DNA from: Cryptomeria japonica
Lineage: Eukaryota; Streptophyta; Pinopsida; Cupressales; Cupressaceae
Assembly (NCBI RefSeq): GCF_030272615.1
Contig: NC_081406.1
Span: 267,023,692 to 267,087,691, forward strand
Length of the DNA stretch: 64,000 bases
Direction of reading: 5' to 3'
Each line of letters begins with the position of its first letter. The first letter of the stretch is position 1. Of this stretch, positions 24,160 to 35,236 are shown piece by piece. The position numbers and the translations under genes were made by a program. Below the pieces are notes generated by a model. That model did not search any database. It was not told the origin of the DNA and saw nothing but the letters and a program-made list of their open reading frames with translations.

Positions 24160-25670
24160 TGATGAATAATGATGATTAGTAAATGCTCAACAGATACTAA
24201 GAGGGGGGGACTGTGAATCAGTATAGACAAAAACTTCCTGCAAACCACTTTGATTGCAAAGACTACACTAACTGGTAAACAGTATCACCGATCTAAATTA
24301 GGACACTACTAGTAAAACATAGTGGGACTATGAAAGACAAACCGGTAACACTTAGATCTTCACAAAACCTAATAACTCATTTCTATTTCACCCATATGCA
24401 TAAGCAAGTAATACATTAGAAATATAAAGACCACTGGATCAGCATGCTTTTATCACTTAACAGAAAACACTAATCATCACATGAAAAAGCATCACACATG
24501 ACACACTTATTTTTCACATGGAAACCCAACTGGGAAAAACCATGGTGGGGATGAATACCCACAAGTTGTTCTTTGAACTCTTCTAAAGTCCGCTCTGTTA
24601 GGAGCCTTGTCCGGTTAAGGACTTTACAACAGGTTCTGCTAGGAACCGATCCTACTAGGGATCACCCGATTAAGGGATGGCTAAATACTCGATTAAAGGT
24701 TAGAACCCTGTTAAAGGTTAGCTCGCAAGAGGATTTGAAGAACTCAATGATTTTGAGTCACCCTATTAAAGGATTTATAGAAAGCCAGTTAAAGCTACCC
24801 GGTTAAGGGATTTTCCAACTGCTGAAATGGTTAGAAGTCAACAGGTAAAACACTTATCTGATAACAACACTCAATGCCAAGACATATCCATGTCTGTTCC
24901 TTTACTTCTGCAATCACACTCTGTAGGTATCAACACACTTCTCTGGTCTAGCAAGAATCAAGTATCTCTTCGCTTAGATACACACATAATATTTGTCAAC
25001 AACTTTACAATGCAAATCATCATCGACCTTATAGACAACAATTAGGCCGGTAGCATAAACCCTAAACCCTAAGCATCTGGGTTAACAATACATTTGGTCC
25101 AATCCTGACCATTTAATCACATTGCATAGAGTAAAACAATCTAGAACAGATCTCAAGATGTTCTCCATCGTTCGTTCTTTGCCGCTTCTGGAAGTTGATA
25201 ACCCATCATGCGCTCTCCATCGTTTACTGAGAATTCGCACATTCTTGAGGTAGATAGGATCAATCTTCTTCATGCAAGATCCTCAAGGAAATCCTTCACG
25301 CACACAAGGCTAATGTGGCAACACGATCTGATCTTCATTTCAATGTTAACTCATCATAGAATATCGTTGGTCGAATCACACAGACTTGAAATGCATCAAC
25401 CGGAAACCCTGAAGCTGAGACTACCAACCGGTAGTCATACCAAATGAAAACCCTGATACAAAACTTTCCATATACCGGTTCACATTCCAACATACCGGTC
25501 CACTTGAACCAACATACCACTTCACTTTTTTACATATACCGGTTCACATCATCATACCGGTTCTCTTGCCAGTTTGCTTACTTCAATATACCGGTTCATA
25601 CTTCAGCATATTGACATCAATGACAACATACAATATCATCATGTCATCACACTCTGCACATATGCCAACA
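24160..25670 (-). repeat. Copia-2 5' LTR
   Basis: 1511 bp, same layout as the 3' copy: ACCGGTTCAC cluster at 25474-25590, CCCTAAACCCTAA near 25060, shorter G run (GAGGGGGGGA, about 24200). The G run is much shorter here than in the 3' LTR, showing that this tract is length-unstable. Confidence 0.93.
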
Positions 25671-27200
25671 ACCTTCATGTCTTCTCAAGCATTTAATGCT
25701 TCTTACATCTCCTCTCAAGCAACCTCTTGTTGACAATTGTCACCATTTAATTGGTGTGAATTGTAAACATCGATTGATTAAATTTCAATCATGGCCATTG
25801 TTGAGATTACTCGATCTCAACCATCCATTTCTCTATTTTTCCTATAGATAGAGTTCTCATTCTCTCATTTTGAGATAGAAGTTTTTGTGCATCAAACCTA
25901 TAGTCATTTTTCTAATGATATATCCAAGTCTTTTGTGCATAAAACTTATAGTCATTTTACTAAACATTTTAGCCTCCCTTTGTTAAATACTCATAATAGC
26001 ATTTAGAAGCATTTTAATATCATATCCATATCCATGTTAGACTAGTATATCATGTTAGGATAAGTTTACTAATCTTTTATCATAGCATCATCTTCATACT
26101 AGCTTAAATCAACATAGTTTCAATATCAAACATGTATTAGGAATGCATTCATGCTTATAAATCAAACATCACTCGTTCTTGGAGTTGTCATTCCTAAGCC
26201 ACTTTGCTCAATGATCTAAGAGAAAGAGTGAGACCTTAGGAATCATGTGAGCTAGAGAATGATGGTACACCCCTTGGGAAGTTGAGCTATTTCAAATAGT
26301 TCCTATAACTTGCACCAAGAGTCTCAATGGTGTGTGGATCTTTTGAATCTGACTTTTTCTTTTTTATCGCCCTCATTTCTCACATACACCACTAATCAGA
26401 GACTTAGAGGTAACTCAATTTCCATAAGACTCTTACCCACAGCCTCTATCTCATGCACCTCATATATAGGAGATACAATACGAGAAAATGTCAAATGATA
26501 TTACAAGACCATGGGCTAAAACACTCCAATACAATAGAGTCGACCTTATGTCCATTCTACATGCCCTATGATGTGTCAAAACACATATCAACATGTGTCC
26601 CCCCCTTTTACAACTCATTTATGTGTCTGATGCAAATTATATTTCCTATTTCAGGAGTCTAAACTTTTGGAGGCCATAACATGTGAACCGTGTCCGATTG
26701 AAAAATCGTTTCAAGCATCAAAAAGATCACAAAGTGATCTATTGCCTCATAAATGGCTACATCATCTACACCCACTTTTTAGGGCATTTCAGAGCCTCTA
26801 AAGTCCTCAAAATTAAATTTAAACCTTTCATCGTACCCTCCAAAAATAAAAACTTTAATATATTCAAAACTAGCTATGATCTTGCAACGAAAATTTACAG
26901 GCATGCTTATCTAGCCAACTAGAAGCTTCAGGGAGAATTTTGCACCATTTCATGATTAGACTAAAACTTACTATAAATAGTAACCTCATGTAAATGCAAG
27001 GTTGAGACACCATTTTCCCAACAAGAGGGTTGGCAAAGGGTAGGCGGGAGAGAGACAGGTAGGTAGAGAAGGGAAAATGGAGAGGTAGAGATAGGGAGAG
27101 AAGGGGAAGGGGTTCTAGAGAGAGAGAGAGAGAGAGAGAGAGTAATTCGAATGAGGGGGAGATGGGAGAGATGAAAGTATCAATAAAGGGAGAGGGAGAG
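25671..27200. other. older LTR-like and GA-rich sequence, no gene
   Basis: Right continuation of the sequence interrupted by Copia-2. No credible ORF. 27000-27200 is GA-rich on the plus strand, including an (AG)n run at about 27116-27142; similar GA-rich sequence resumes at 34622, so Copia-3 inserted into this tract. Confidence 0.4.
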
Positions 27201-27220
27201 TGTTGGTATAAGTTGTTGAT

Positions 27221-28682
27221 TGTTGGTATTTTGCTTGAAGATTGCATTAATGATATGTTATGTCATCATTGATGTCAATAAACCAGTTATGATGTTAAGA
27301 TATCAGCTTATGATATTGTAATAATTTTATATGTTGTATTGCAAACTGGTAGAAGGAGATAGAAAAGGGTAATGCAACCAATAGGATGAGTTTGTAATAA
27401 AAACTGGTATTACTTATGTTATGGAGAGTTGAACCGGTAACCCTACCTTTAGAAGATGTCCAAACCCTAACCGATGGAGTTGAAGAAGATTATGATCAAT
27501 GGTGAATGACAAAGATTATCACACGTATGCATGTTTATTGATCAATGTTTTAAATGTTTCTTGGCGCGTAGAGACAACGGTTTCTGTCTTGGGATTGATC
27601 AAGTTCATTTAATCTAATGCAAACCATGTGATGAGTTACAGAGTTCGATGAAGAGGTAATCAAGGAGCGGTCAAGAATATCTTGAGTGATGTGCATTGAT
27701 TTCTATGTTATTTACTATGTAATCCAATGATCATACTTGAACCAACTTGTTTGTAATCTCTATGAGATGTTTAGGTTTGTGATGTGTTACTGACGTAATG
27801 ATTTGTTTATAAGGTCGATGAGTTGTTTTGTTTATAGGTTAACAAAGTTGTAGTTGAGAGTGAGAGAGTGGTTGCCGAACTTGATAATGTATCTTCACTA
27901 TGTGTAATGGCAGATAGGAGCATGAAAATGATTTGAACAAGCAAGTGTAGTGTTATTCAAACAGATCAGCAAACCCTTGTTGTTTTCTAATAATTACATC
28001 AGTTAAATCCCCTAACCAGGTAAGCTCTAACAAGATTCTTTATTCAAATACTCTAACCAAGTGATCCATTAGCTTGGATTCTAAATCCTCCACTGAGGTT
28101 ACTCCTTACAAGGTATTGCTTTTAATAGGGCATTATAGTCAATCCCTTAACCAAGTGGTCCCTAACAGGATCTGTTATTAACAGGACTTTTTGTAAAAGC
28201 TTTAACATGCTTAAGCTCATAATAGGACGAAATTCATAAGAGATCACAATACCTATGGGTATTCATCCCCACCGTGGTTTTTCCCATTTGGGTTTCTACG
28301 TCAAAAATATTGTGTCAAGTGGTGAATGTTTTTGTGGTTATGTTTATTGTTGAATTTCTTAACTGCTAAATCCACTTTGATTTGTTATGACAACTGGTAG
28401 CAAACTGATACATGTTTTAACTACTGTCAAGTATTTGAGTGATCAAGATAAAAGGTTTTGTAAGTTTCAAGTTATTTTACTGTTATCTGTTATAACAGTC
28501 AACCGATTAATCTTGTCAGTATTATTGCATTTGAAGTTCAGTGATGAAACCAGTCAGTTTAATGTTTTTTTAGAGAGGTTGATTTCAAGTTTGGTGAAAG
28601 TGTATCAAGTTTCCTATCTACTGATTCATCCCCCTCCCCTCTAAGTAGTTGACCAAATCCTTATTCTTTCATCAGATCATCA
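27221..28682 (+). repeat. Copia-3 5' LTR
   Basis: 1462 bp, TGTTGG...CATCA. Ends with the conserved CTGATTCATCCCCCTCCCCTC box about 60 nt before the LTR end. Highly similar to the 3' LTR with scattered changes. Confidence 0.92.
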
Positions 28683-28696
28683 ATTGGTATCCGAGC
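28683..28696 (+). other. Copia-3 primer-binding site
   Basis: ATTGGTATCCGAGC next to the 5' LTR; one change from the initiator-tRNA-Met complement (TGGTATCAGAGC). Confidence 0.85.
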
Positions 28697-28752
28697 ATTT
28701 CACGTCCTCTGAGGTCTAAGCCTTACAACTTGAGGTAAAGATCTTGTAGATC

Positions 28753-29797
28753 ATGATGAAGAAGGAAGGTCCAAAGTTTAACAGAGAAAACTACAGGATA
28801 TGGAGTGATAGAATGAAAATTTACATCAAGAGTCTTGGAAGTTAATATTGGGAACATATTGTTAATCAATATGTTGCACCTAGTGGGACTATGACTGATG
28901 ATCAGAAGAAAGAGCAACAGGAAAACAATCAAGCTCTAGAAGCTCTTATCAGTTCTTTGTCTAATGCAAAATATGTTGATGTCCATGGTCTAGAGACTAA
29001 TTTTTAGGTATGGAAGAAACTTGAAGAAATCTATAGTGGTGATGAGAATGTGAAGATTGCCAAAGAAGAGAGTCTGAGAGGTAAATTAGATGAAATGCAA
29101 ATGGCTGAAGGTGAAAATATCCAACAGTATGCTTAGAGGATAAAATAGATAGTCGGTGAGATCAAGAGTGTTGGTGGTAAAGTTGAAGATGCCACAGTGA
29201 TTAGCAAGGTACCGAGGACCCTTCTACCGGTCTACACTATTCGAGTTGCAACCATTCAGAAGCTAAAGTCAATTGATAAAACTAAGGTAACTCTGGATTC
29301 CATCATTGGTAAGCTTACTACTTTTGACTTTAAATGGTTATGATGGTAGTGCTCAGAAATCTAAGTCTGCATTTAGAAATTTAGTTCCTAATCCATCTAT
29401 AAGAAAAAGTAGAGATGTTAGTCACTCTTATGAATATAGATCCAGCAAAGATGTTGATGATGAAGACAGTCTTGTTGATCTAGAAGCATTGTTGGCTAAG
29501 CGGTTGCCTAGAGGTATCGGTAAGTATAGAGGTAAACTACCTTTGAAATTCTTTGCTTGTAATAAGATTGGACACATTATAGCTAACTATCCTAATGGTG
29601 GCAATGAGCATAAGCGAGACAACTTCAAGAAGTACAAAGGGAAAGGCAAAAGAGATTGTCTTATTGTTGTTGATGGTGGTATCACTAATAAGGAATCTGA
29701 GGGTGATGCTAATGAAGATATTGTCTTTGTTTTCATCAAAGAGGAGACATCTAATCAGAAGGCATTAGTGTCTCACATGGATATTTCTGATCATTGA
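28753..29797 (+). pseudogene. Copia-3 gag
   Basis: Starts MMKKEGPKFNRENYRIWSDR at 28753. In-frame stops fall after SLGS, ETNF, YA and RIK, and a shift near 29325 disrupts GKLTTF. The rest includes EALLAKRLPRGIGKYRGK and the zinc knuckle FACNKIGHIIANYPNG, in which the first Cys is Phe and the last is Tyr. The natural frame runs to a stop just before the protease site. Confidence 0.9.
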
Positions 29798-30780
29798 ATC
29801 ATTGATAGTGGTTGTTCACACCACATGACCGGTGACCGGACCAAATTTATTTCTCTGAAGGAATTTGATGGAGGAGTTGTGAGATTCAGTAATGAATCAC
29901 CTTGCATAGTAAAAGGTAAGAGAACTATTTCTCTTAATGGAAAGAGCAGTGTAGATGATGTCTATTGGCCTGAAGGATTAAAGCACAATATTTTGAGTGT
30001 TGCACAACTCAATGACAAAGGTTATCCATTGGAGTTTAAGAATGGTATGTGCAAAATATATGGGAGAAAAGGTGAATTGATTGCAACCGACAAGCAGACT
30101 AAAGGTAACCTGTTTCACCTGAATCCTAAAGTCAACAATTGTTTAATTGCTAAGATATATGATAGTTGGCTTTGGCATAGGAGATTTTATCATATAAATT
30201 TTGATAACATCGTTAAAGTGAGTAAGTCCAAGTCTGTGAGAGGTTTGCCACAATTGGACAAACCGGTAAATGCTCTATGTAAGGAATGTCATTTGGCAAA
30301 GATGACAACATCAACTTTCAAGAGCAATTCCTTCACAGTAGAACACTTGTTAGATTTGGTTCATACATATTTTTATGGACCCATAAGGACTAAAAGAATT
30401 CAAGGTGATAGATATTTTATGATCTTCATTGATGATTTTTCAAGAATGATGTGGGTCACATTCTTGAAGGATAAGTCAGAAGCTTTTGGTAAGTTCAAGG
30501 CATTCAGAGCCTTAGCAGAAAAGGAAAGTGGCATGAAGATAAAGTGTCTAAGGACGGATCAAGGCAGTGAATCTACTTTTGAGAAATTCATTAGGTATTG
30601 TGAAGCAAATGGAATCAAAAGGCAACTTTCTGCACCAAGGACACCGCAGTAGAATGGTATTGCAGAGAGCAACAACATGTCAGTTGTTGAAGGTGCTAGA
30701 ACGATGTTGATTCAAGGAGGTGTAGCAAAATATTTCTAGAGAGAAGTTGTCAATACAGTTGTCTACACGATGAACTGGAT
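29798..30780 (+). pseudogene. Copia-3 protease and integrase
   Basis: The protease active site is intact (IIDSGCSHHMTGD). GAG-pre-integrase follows, with WLWHRRFYHINFDNIVK and CKECHLAKM giving the HHCC zinc site. The first catalytic position reads LVHTYFYGPIRT in place of LVHTDLCGP, so that Asp is lost. The second is kept (CLRTDQGSEST). A TAG precedes NGIAESNN with the third acidic residue, and another TAG replaces Trp in FWREV near 30738. Confidence 0.9.
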
Positions 30781-31312
30781 ACTGGTAATAAGAGGTAAGG
30801 ACAAGACTCCTTATGAATACTGATATGGTAGATCACCTAATGTCATTTATTTTAATATATTTGGCAGTAAATATTTTATTAAGAGAGGTGACTATGTCAA
30901 CAATTTTGAGGCTAAGAGTGATGAAGGTATATTTCTTGGTTACTCCACCAAGAGTAAGGCCTATAAATGTTACAACAACCGAACTTAGAGAGTCATTGAA
31001 AGTGCTGATGTTCGAGTGGATGAGAATCCTGACGTCTCAAGGGAAGCTAGTGTGGAGAAAAAGGAAGAAGATCCTTGCATTCTGTTTTTGGAGCTAGAAT
31101 CGGTGAAACCTGAAACTGGTAAAGAGAATGTTGATGTGCCAGTCCAACCGGAATAGGTTGAATTAGAATCTGATGATGATAACGAAGGAGAACCTGAAGA
31201 TAATAATCATATTATTCTGAGGTATGTGAGACTCAATCATAATCCTGACTAGATTATTGGAGATAAAAATGTTGGAGTGCTAACGAGAAGAAAAATATGA
31301 GAGAATTCTTGC

Positions 31313-32190
31313 ATGATCTCCACTATTGAGCCTAGAACTACCAAGGAAGCATTTGGTGATGATAATTGGATCAAAGCTATGGAGGAGGAGCTAGATAAAA
31401 TTGAGAAGAACAAGACATGGACCATAGTACCCAGACTGGTGAACAAGAGTGTGATAGGTACTAAGTGGGTGTTCAAGAACAAGCTAAATGAAGATGGAGT
31501 AGTAGTTTGAAACAAGGCTAGATTAGTTTGCAAAGGTTATGCACAGGAAGAAGAGAAGACTATGGTGAGACTTTTGCACTAGTTGCTAGACTTGAAGGTG
31601 TCAGGACTCTACTTATTTTTGCAGCACATAAGGGTTTCAAAGTATATCAAATGGATGTGAAGTCGGAATTTTTTAATGGAATACTGGAAGAAGAAGTGTA
31701 CATTGAGCAACCTAAGGGTTGTTTTTTGACTGATGATAGAGATATGGTATGTAAAGTGCACAAAGTGCTATATGGTTTAAAGAAAGCACCAAGATCATGG
31801 TATGAGAGCCTACATTCACACCCGATGAAGATAGGTTTTCAGAGAACCAGTGAAGATAGCAACATATATCTCAAATCTGAAGGAGATACGATACTAGTGA
31901 GTGAAGTGTTTGTAGATGATATTATATTTGGAGGAAATGATGACATGAGCAATGAGTTTGCAAATGAAATGAAAAATGAGTTTGAAATGTCTCTAGTGGG
32001 AGAGGTAAAAAACTTCATAGGCTTGCAAATTCAACAGATGAAGAGTGGTATTTTCATCACATAGTCTAAGTATGTGAAAGAGGTGTTAAAGACATTTGGT
32101 ATGAGTGACTGTAAACCAATTGGGACACCAATGGTTACAGGTTGTAAATTGTCTAAGGAAGATGAAGCCAATTCTGTTGATGAAAAGGAG
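31313..32190 (+). pseudogene. Copia-3 reverse transcriptase
   Basis: STIEPRTTKEAFGDDNWIK and GTKWVFKNKLNEDGVVV begin the fingers; a TGA (Arg in Copia-2) and a small shift near 31545 follow. From 31550 it is open: [29 protein letters not shown], catalytic FVDD ([13 protein letters not shown]), [20 protein letters not shown] at 32062 replaces Gln of [10 protein letters not shown]. The upstream linker (30800-31310) is out of frame and acidic. Confidence 0.92.
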
Positions 32191-32202
32191 TAAAGGTCAA
32201 TG

Positions 32203-32862
32203 ATAGGGAAGTTGCACTATGTTGTTCACAGTAGACCGAATATAGCTCATGCAGTTGGTCTATTTGCAAGATTTTAGAAGAATCCAAAAGAAACACACCT
32301 GATAGCAACCAAGAGAATATTCAGCTATTTGAAAGGTACTATTGACTATGGTTTATGGTATCGATATGCAAGTAATTTTGATTTGAAGGTGTATATATAT
32401 GCAGATTGGGCAGGTAATGTTGAAGATAGAAAAAGCACAACTGATGGAGATTTCTTTCTTGGTGGAAGGCTTGTATCTTGGAGTAGCAAGAAGTAGAGTT
32501 GCACATCTCAGTCTACTGTTGAAGCTGAGTATGTTGCATCTTATATGAATTGTACCCAGGCTATCTGGATGAAACACATTTTGGAAGGTTTCAAGATGAA
32601 GTTTTTTGAACCGGTAAAGATCTTATGTGACAACACCAATGCTATAAATATTTCAAAGAACCCGGTGATGCATGCTAGGACCAAGCATATTGAATTGAAG
32701 TATCATTTCTTGAGAGAAAAAGTGTAGAGTAAAGATGTGATATTGGAGCATGTTTCTACCAAGGAGCAACTTGCAAATATCTTTACTAACCCTCTGCCTA
32801 AGACTACTTTTGAGTATCTTAGAAGTCAGCAAGGGGTTGTACCCCTTCATGAGGTCAATTGA
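32203..32862 (+). pseudogene. Copia-3 RNase H domain
   Basis: SMIGKLHYVVHSRPNIAHA opens the domain. Stops replace Gln in RF*KNPKE and, after SKK, in *SCTSQSTVEAEYV. LCDNTNAINISKNPVMHAR and KHIELKYHFLREKV are preserved. The reading ends at IFTNPLPK, VVPLHEVN and a TGA at 32860-32862. Confidence 0.9.
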
Positions 32863-33158
32863 GCATGATGTAGGAATACATCAGTCCTGAAGCTACTTGC
32901 ATAATTTTATAGCACGATTGGTGTAGAGTGGAGTTATTCCACAGGGGGAGCATTAGTTGCAAGTTGATGTTGAACAAGTAAAGTTTGACATTGTATGTTT
33001 TACTTTCACTTTGGCATTGTTGTCAAAGGGGGAGAAGAGCTATAAGACTATGAGGAGTATTGTATGATTGTGGTAAAATGTAAACTAAGATTCCTATGCA
33101 CATCATCACAATCAAGGGCATTGATATTTGTATTGCCATCAATGCCAAAGGGGGAGAT

Positions 33159-34621
33159 TGTTGGTATTTTTCTTGAAGGTTGCATTAATGATATGTTATG
33201 TTGTCATTGATGTCAAAAAATTGGTTATGATGTTAAGACATCAACTTATGATATTGTAATAATGTTATATGTTGTATTCCAAACCAATATAAGGAGCTAG
33301 GAAAGGGTAATGCAACTGGTAGGAGGAGTTTGTAATGAAAACTGGTATTAATTATGCTGTGGAGAGTTGAACCAATAACCCTATCTGTAGAAGATGTCTA
33401 AACCCTAACCGCTGGAATTGAAGCAGATTATGATCAATGGTGAAAGACAAAGATTATGACACGTATGCATGTTGATTGATGAATTTTTTAAATGTTTCTT
33501 GGCGCGTAGAGACAATGGTTTCTATCTTGGGATCGATCAAGTTCATTGCATCTAATGCAAACCGTGTGATGAGTTACAGAGTTCGATGAAGTGGTAATCA
33601 AGGAGCGGTCAAGAATATCTTGAGTGATGTGCATTGATTTCTGTGTTATTTACTATGTAATCCAATGGTCATACTTGAACCTACTTGTTTGTAATCTCTA
33701 TGAGATGTTTAGGTTTGTGATGTGTTACCAACTTGATGATTTGTTTATAAGGTCGATGAGTTGTTTTGTTTGTAGGTTGGCAAAGTTGTAGTTGAGAGTG
33801 AGAGAGTGGTTGTCGAACCTGATAGTGTATATGCAGCATGTGTAATGGCAGATAAGAGCATGAAAAGGATTTGAACAAGCAAGTGTAGTGCTATTCAAAT
33901 AGATCAGCAAACCCCTGTTGTTTTCTAACAATTACATCAGTTAAATTCCCTAACCAGTTAAGCTCTAACAAGCTTCTTTATTCAAATCCTCTAATCAGGT
34001 GATCCATTAGCTTGGATTCTAAATCCTCCACTGAGGTTACTCCTTATAGGGTATTGCTTTTAATAGGGCATTATAGTCAATCCCTTAACCGAGTGGTCCC
34101 TAATAGGATCTGTTCTTAACAGGGCTTTGTGTAAAAGCTTTAACAGGCTTAAGCTCCTAACAGGGAGAACTTCAGAAGAGTGCAAAATACTTGTGGGTAT
34201 TCATCCCGACCGTGGTTTTTCCCATTTGGGTTTCCACGTCAAAAATATTGTGTCAAGTGGTAAATGTTTTTGTGGTTATGTTTATTGTTGAATTGCTTAA
34301 CTACTAAATCCACTTTGAGTTGTTATGACAACCGACAACAAACTTATACATGTTTTAACTACTGTCAAGTTAAGTATTTGAGTGATCAAGATAAAAGGTT
34401 TTGTAAGTTTCAAGTTGTTTTATTGTTATCTGTTATAACAGTCAATTGGTTAATCTTGTCAGTATTATTGCATTTGAAGTTCGGTGATGAAACCAGTCAG
34501 TTTAATGTTTATTTAGAGAGGTTGATTTTAGGTTTGGTGAAAGTGTATCAAGTTTTCTATCTACTGATTCACCCCCCCTCTCAGTAATTGACAGGATCCT
34601 TATTATTTCATCATACCATCA
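33159..34621 (+). repeat. Copia-3 3' LTR
   Basis: 1463 bp, starts TGTTGGTATTTTTC right after the purine tract and ends CATACCATCA. The CTGATTCACCCCCCCTCTCAG box is near 34565. Confidence 0.92.
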
Positions 34622-34741
34622 AAGAGAAGGGGAAAGGTAGAGGGTGTGGGCAAGGGAGAGGGGAGAGAAATAGAGAGAAGGGTAAAGTAAGAAGGGTGAG
34701 AGAATGAGAGAAGTGGATAGGGAAAGGACGCGAGAAAGGGA

Positions 34742-34788
<47 letters not shown>

Positions 34789-34790
34789 TC
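34622..34790. repeat. GA-rich tract with (GA)n microsatellite
   Basis: Purine-rich sequence resuming after Copia-3, with an uninterrupted (GA)n run at about 34747-34786. It matches in character the GA-rich flank at 27000-27200. Confidence 0.85.
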
Positions 34791-35236
34791 AATATCTATA
34801 AGTACGATACATAGGATGAGAGAGTTGGCTACAAATAAGTGTACAAGGTGTTAGGGATAGAAAGAGAGATAGACTTATAGCTAGAAGAAAAGAGTGTCCA
34901 AATAGGAGATTATATGAGGGATCCAGAGAAACATAATTTATTTAATATAAAATGTTATATCATGATATATATGTTTTTTAATATTTATAATATATTATAT
35001 TATATTATGTGTATTAGTAATATATAAATATTTATATATTAAATAAAATATAGAAGATAATATCATAATATTATAAATATTATACTTTGAAATCTATCTC
35101 TGATGGAGGTTGACTCCTTCTGAGACCATTAGATAAGAGGCAAGGGAGTTGATTAAGCTTTCTTATCAACATAGGTAAGGCCTAATACATTACCATCATC
35201 TTCAAGCTCTTTTGGGATGTCAGCAAGGTCAAAATC
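34791..35236. other. AT-rich stretch without recognised features
   Basis: Very AT-rich at 34930-35090 (TATATTAT words). No open frame of note. It lies downstream of the minus-strand ORF that ends at 35237. Confidence 0.5.

Larger units (their letters stand above)
18193..25670 (-). mobile_element. Copia-2, complete LTR retrotransposon (minus)
   Basis: Two LTRs, 18193-19716 and 24160-25670, both TGATGAATAATGATGA at the plus-strand left end and ATATGCCAACA at the right. The 5-bp target duplication ACCTT is perfect (18188-18192 and 25671-25675). The primer site is next to the 5' LTR at 24146-24159 (minus ATTGGTATTAAAGC, two changes from the initiator-tRNA-Met form). The purine tract AAAGGGGGAGAT adjoins the 3' LTR. 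Gag, protease, integrase, reverse transcriptase and RNase H are present in Copia order with several stops. The LTRs differ visibly (roughly one base in ten in the stretch I compared), so the insertion is old. Confidence 0.95.
27221..34621 (+). mobile_element. Copia-3, complete LTR retrotransposon (plus)
   Basis: LTRs 27221-28682 and 33159-34621 both begin TGTTGGTATTTT and end in CATCA. The primer site ATTGGTATCCGAGC (28683-28696) and purine tract AAAGGGGGAGAT (33147-33158) adjoin them. Gag, protease, integrase, reverse transcriptase and RNase H are in Copia order, closely related to Copia-2. Flanks are GA-rich on both sides; a clean 5-bp duplication is not visible. The 5' end has an extra 20 nt (27201-27220) starting TGTTGGTATAAG, which looks like a partial copy of the LTR start. 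Many stops make it inactive. Confidence 0.92.
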
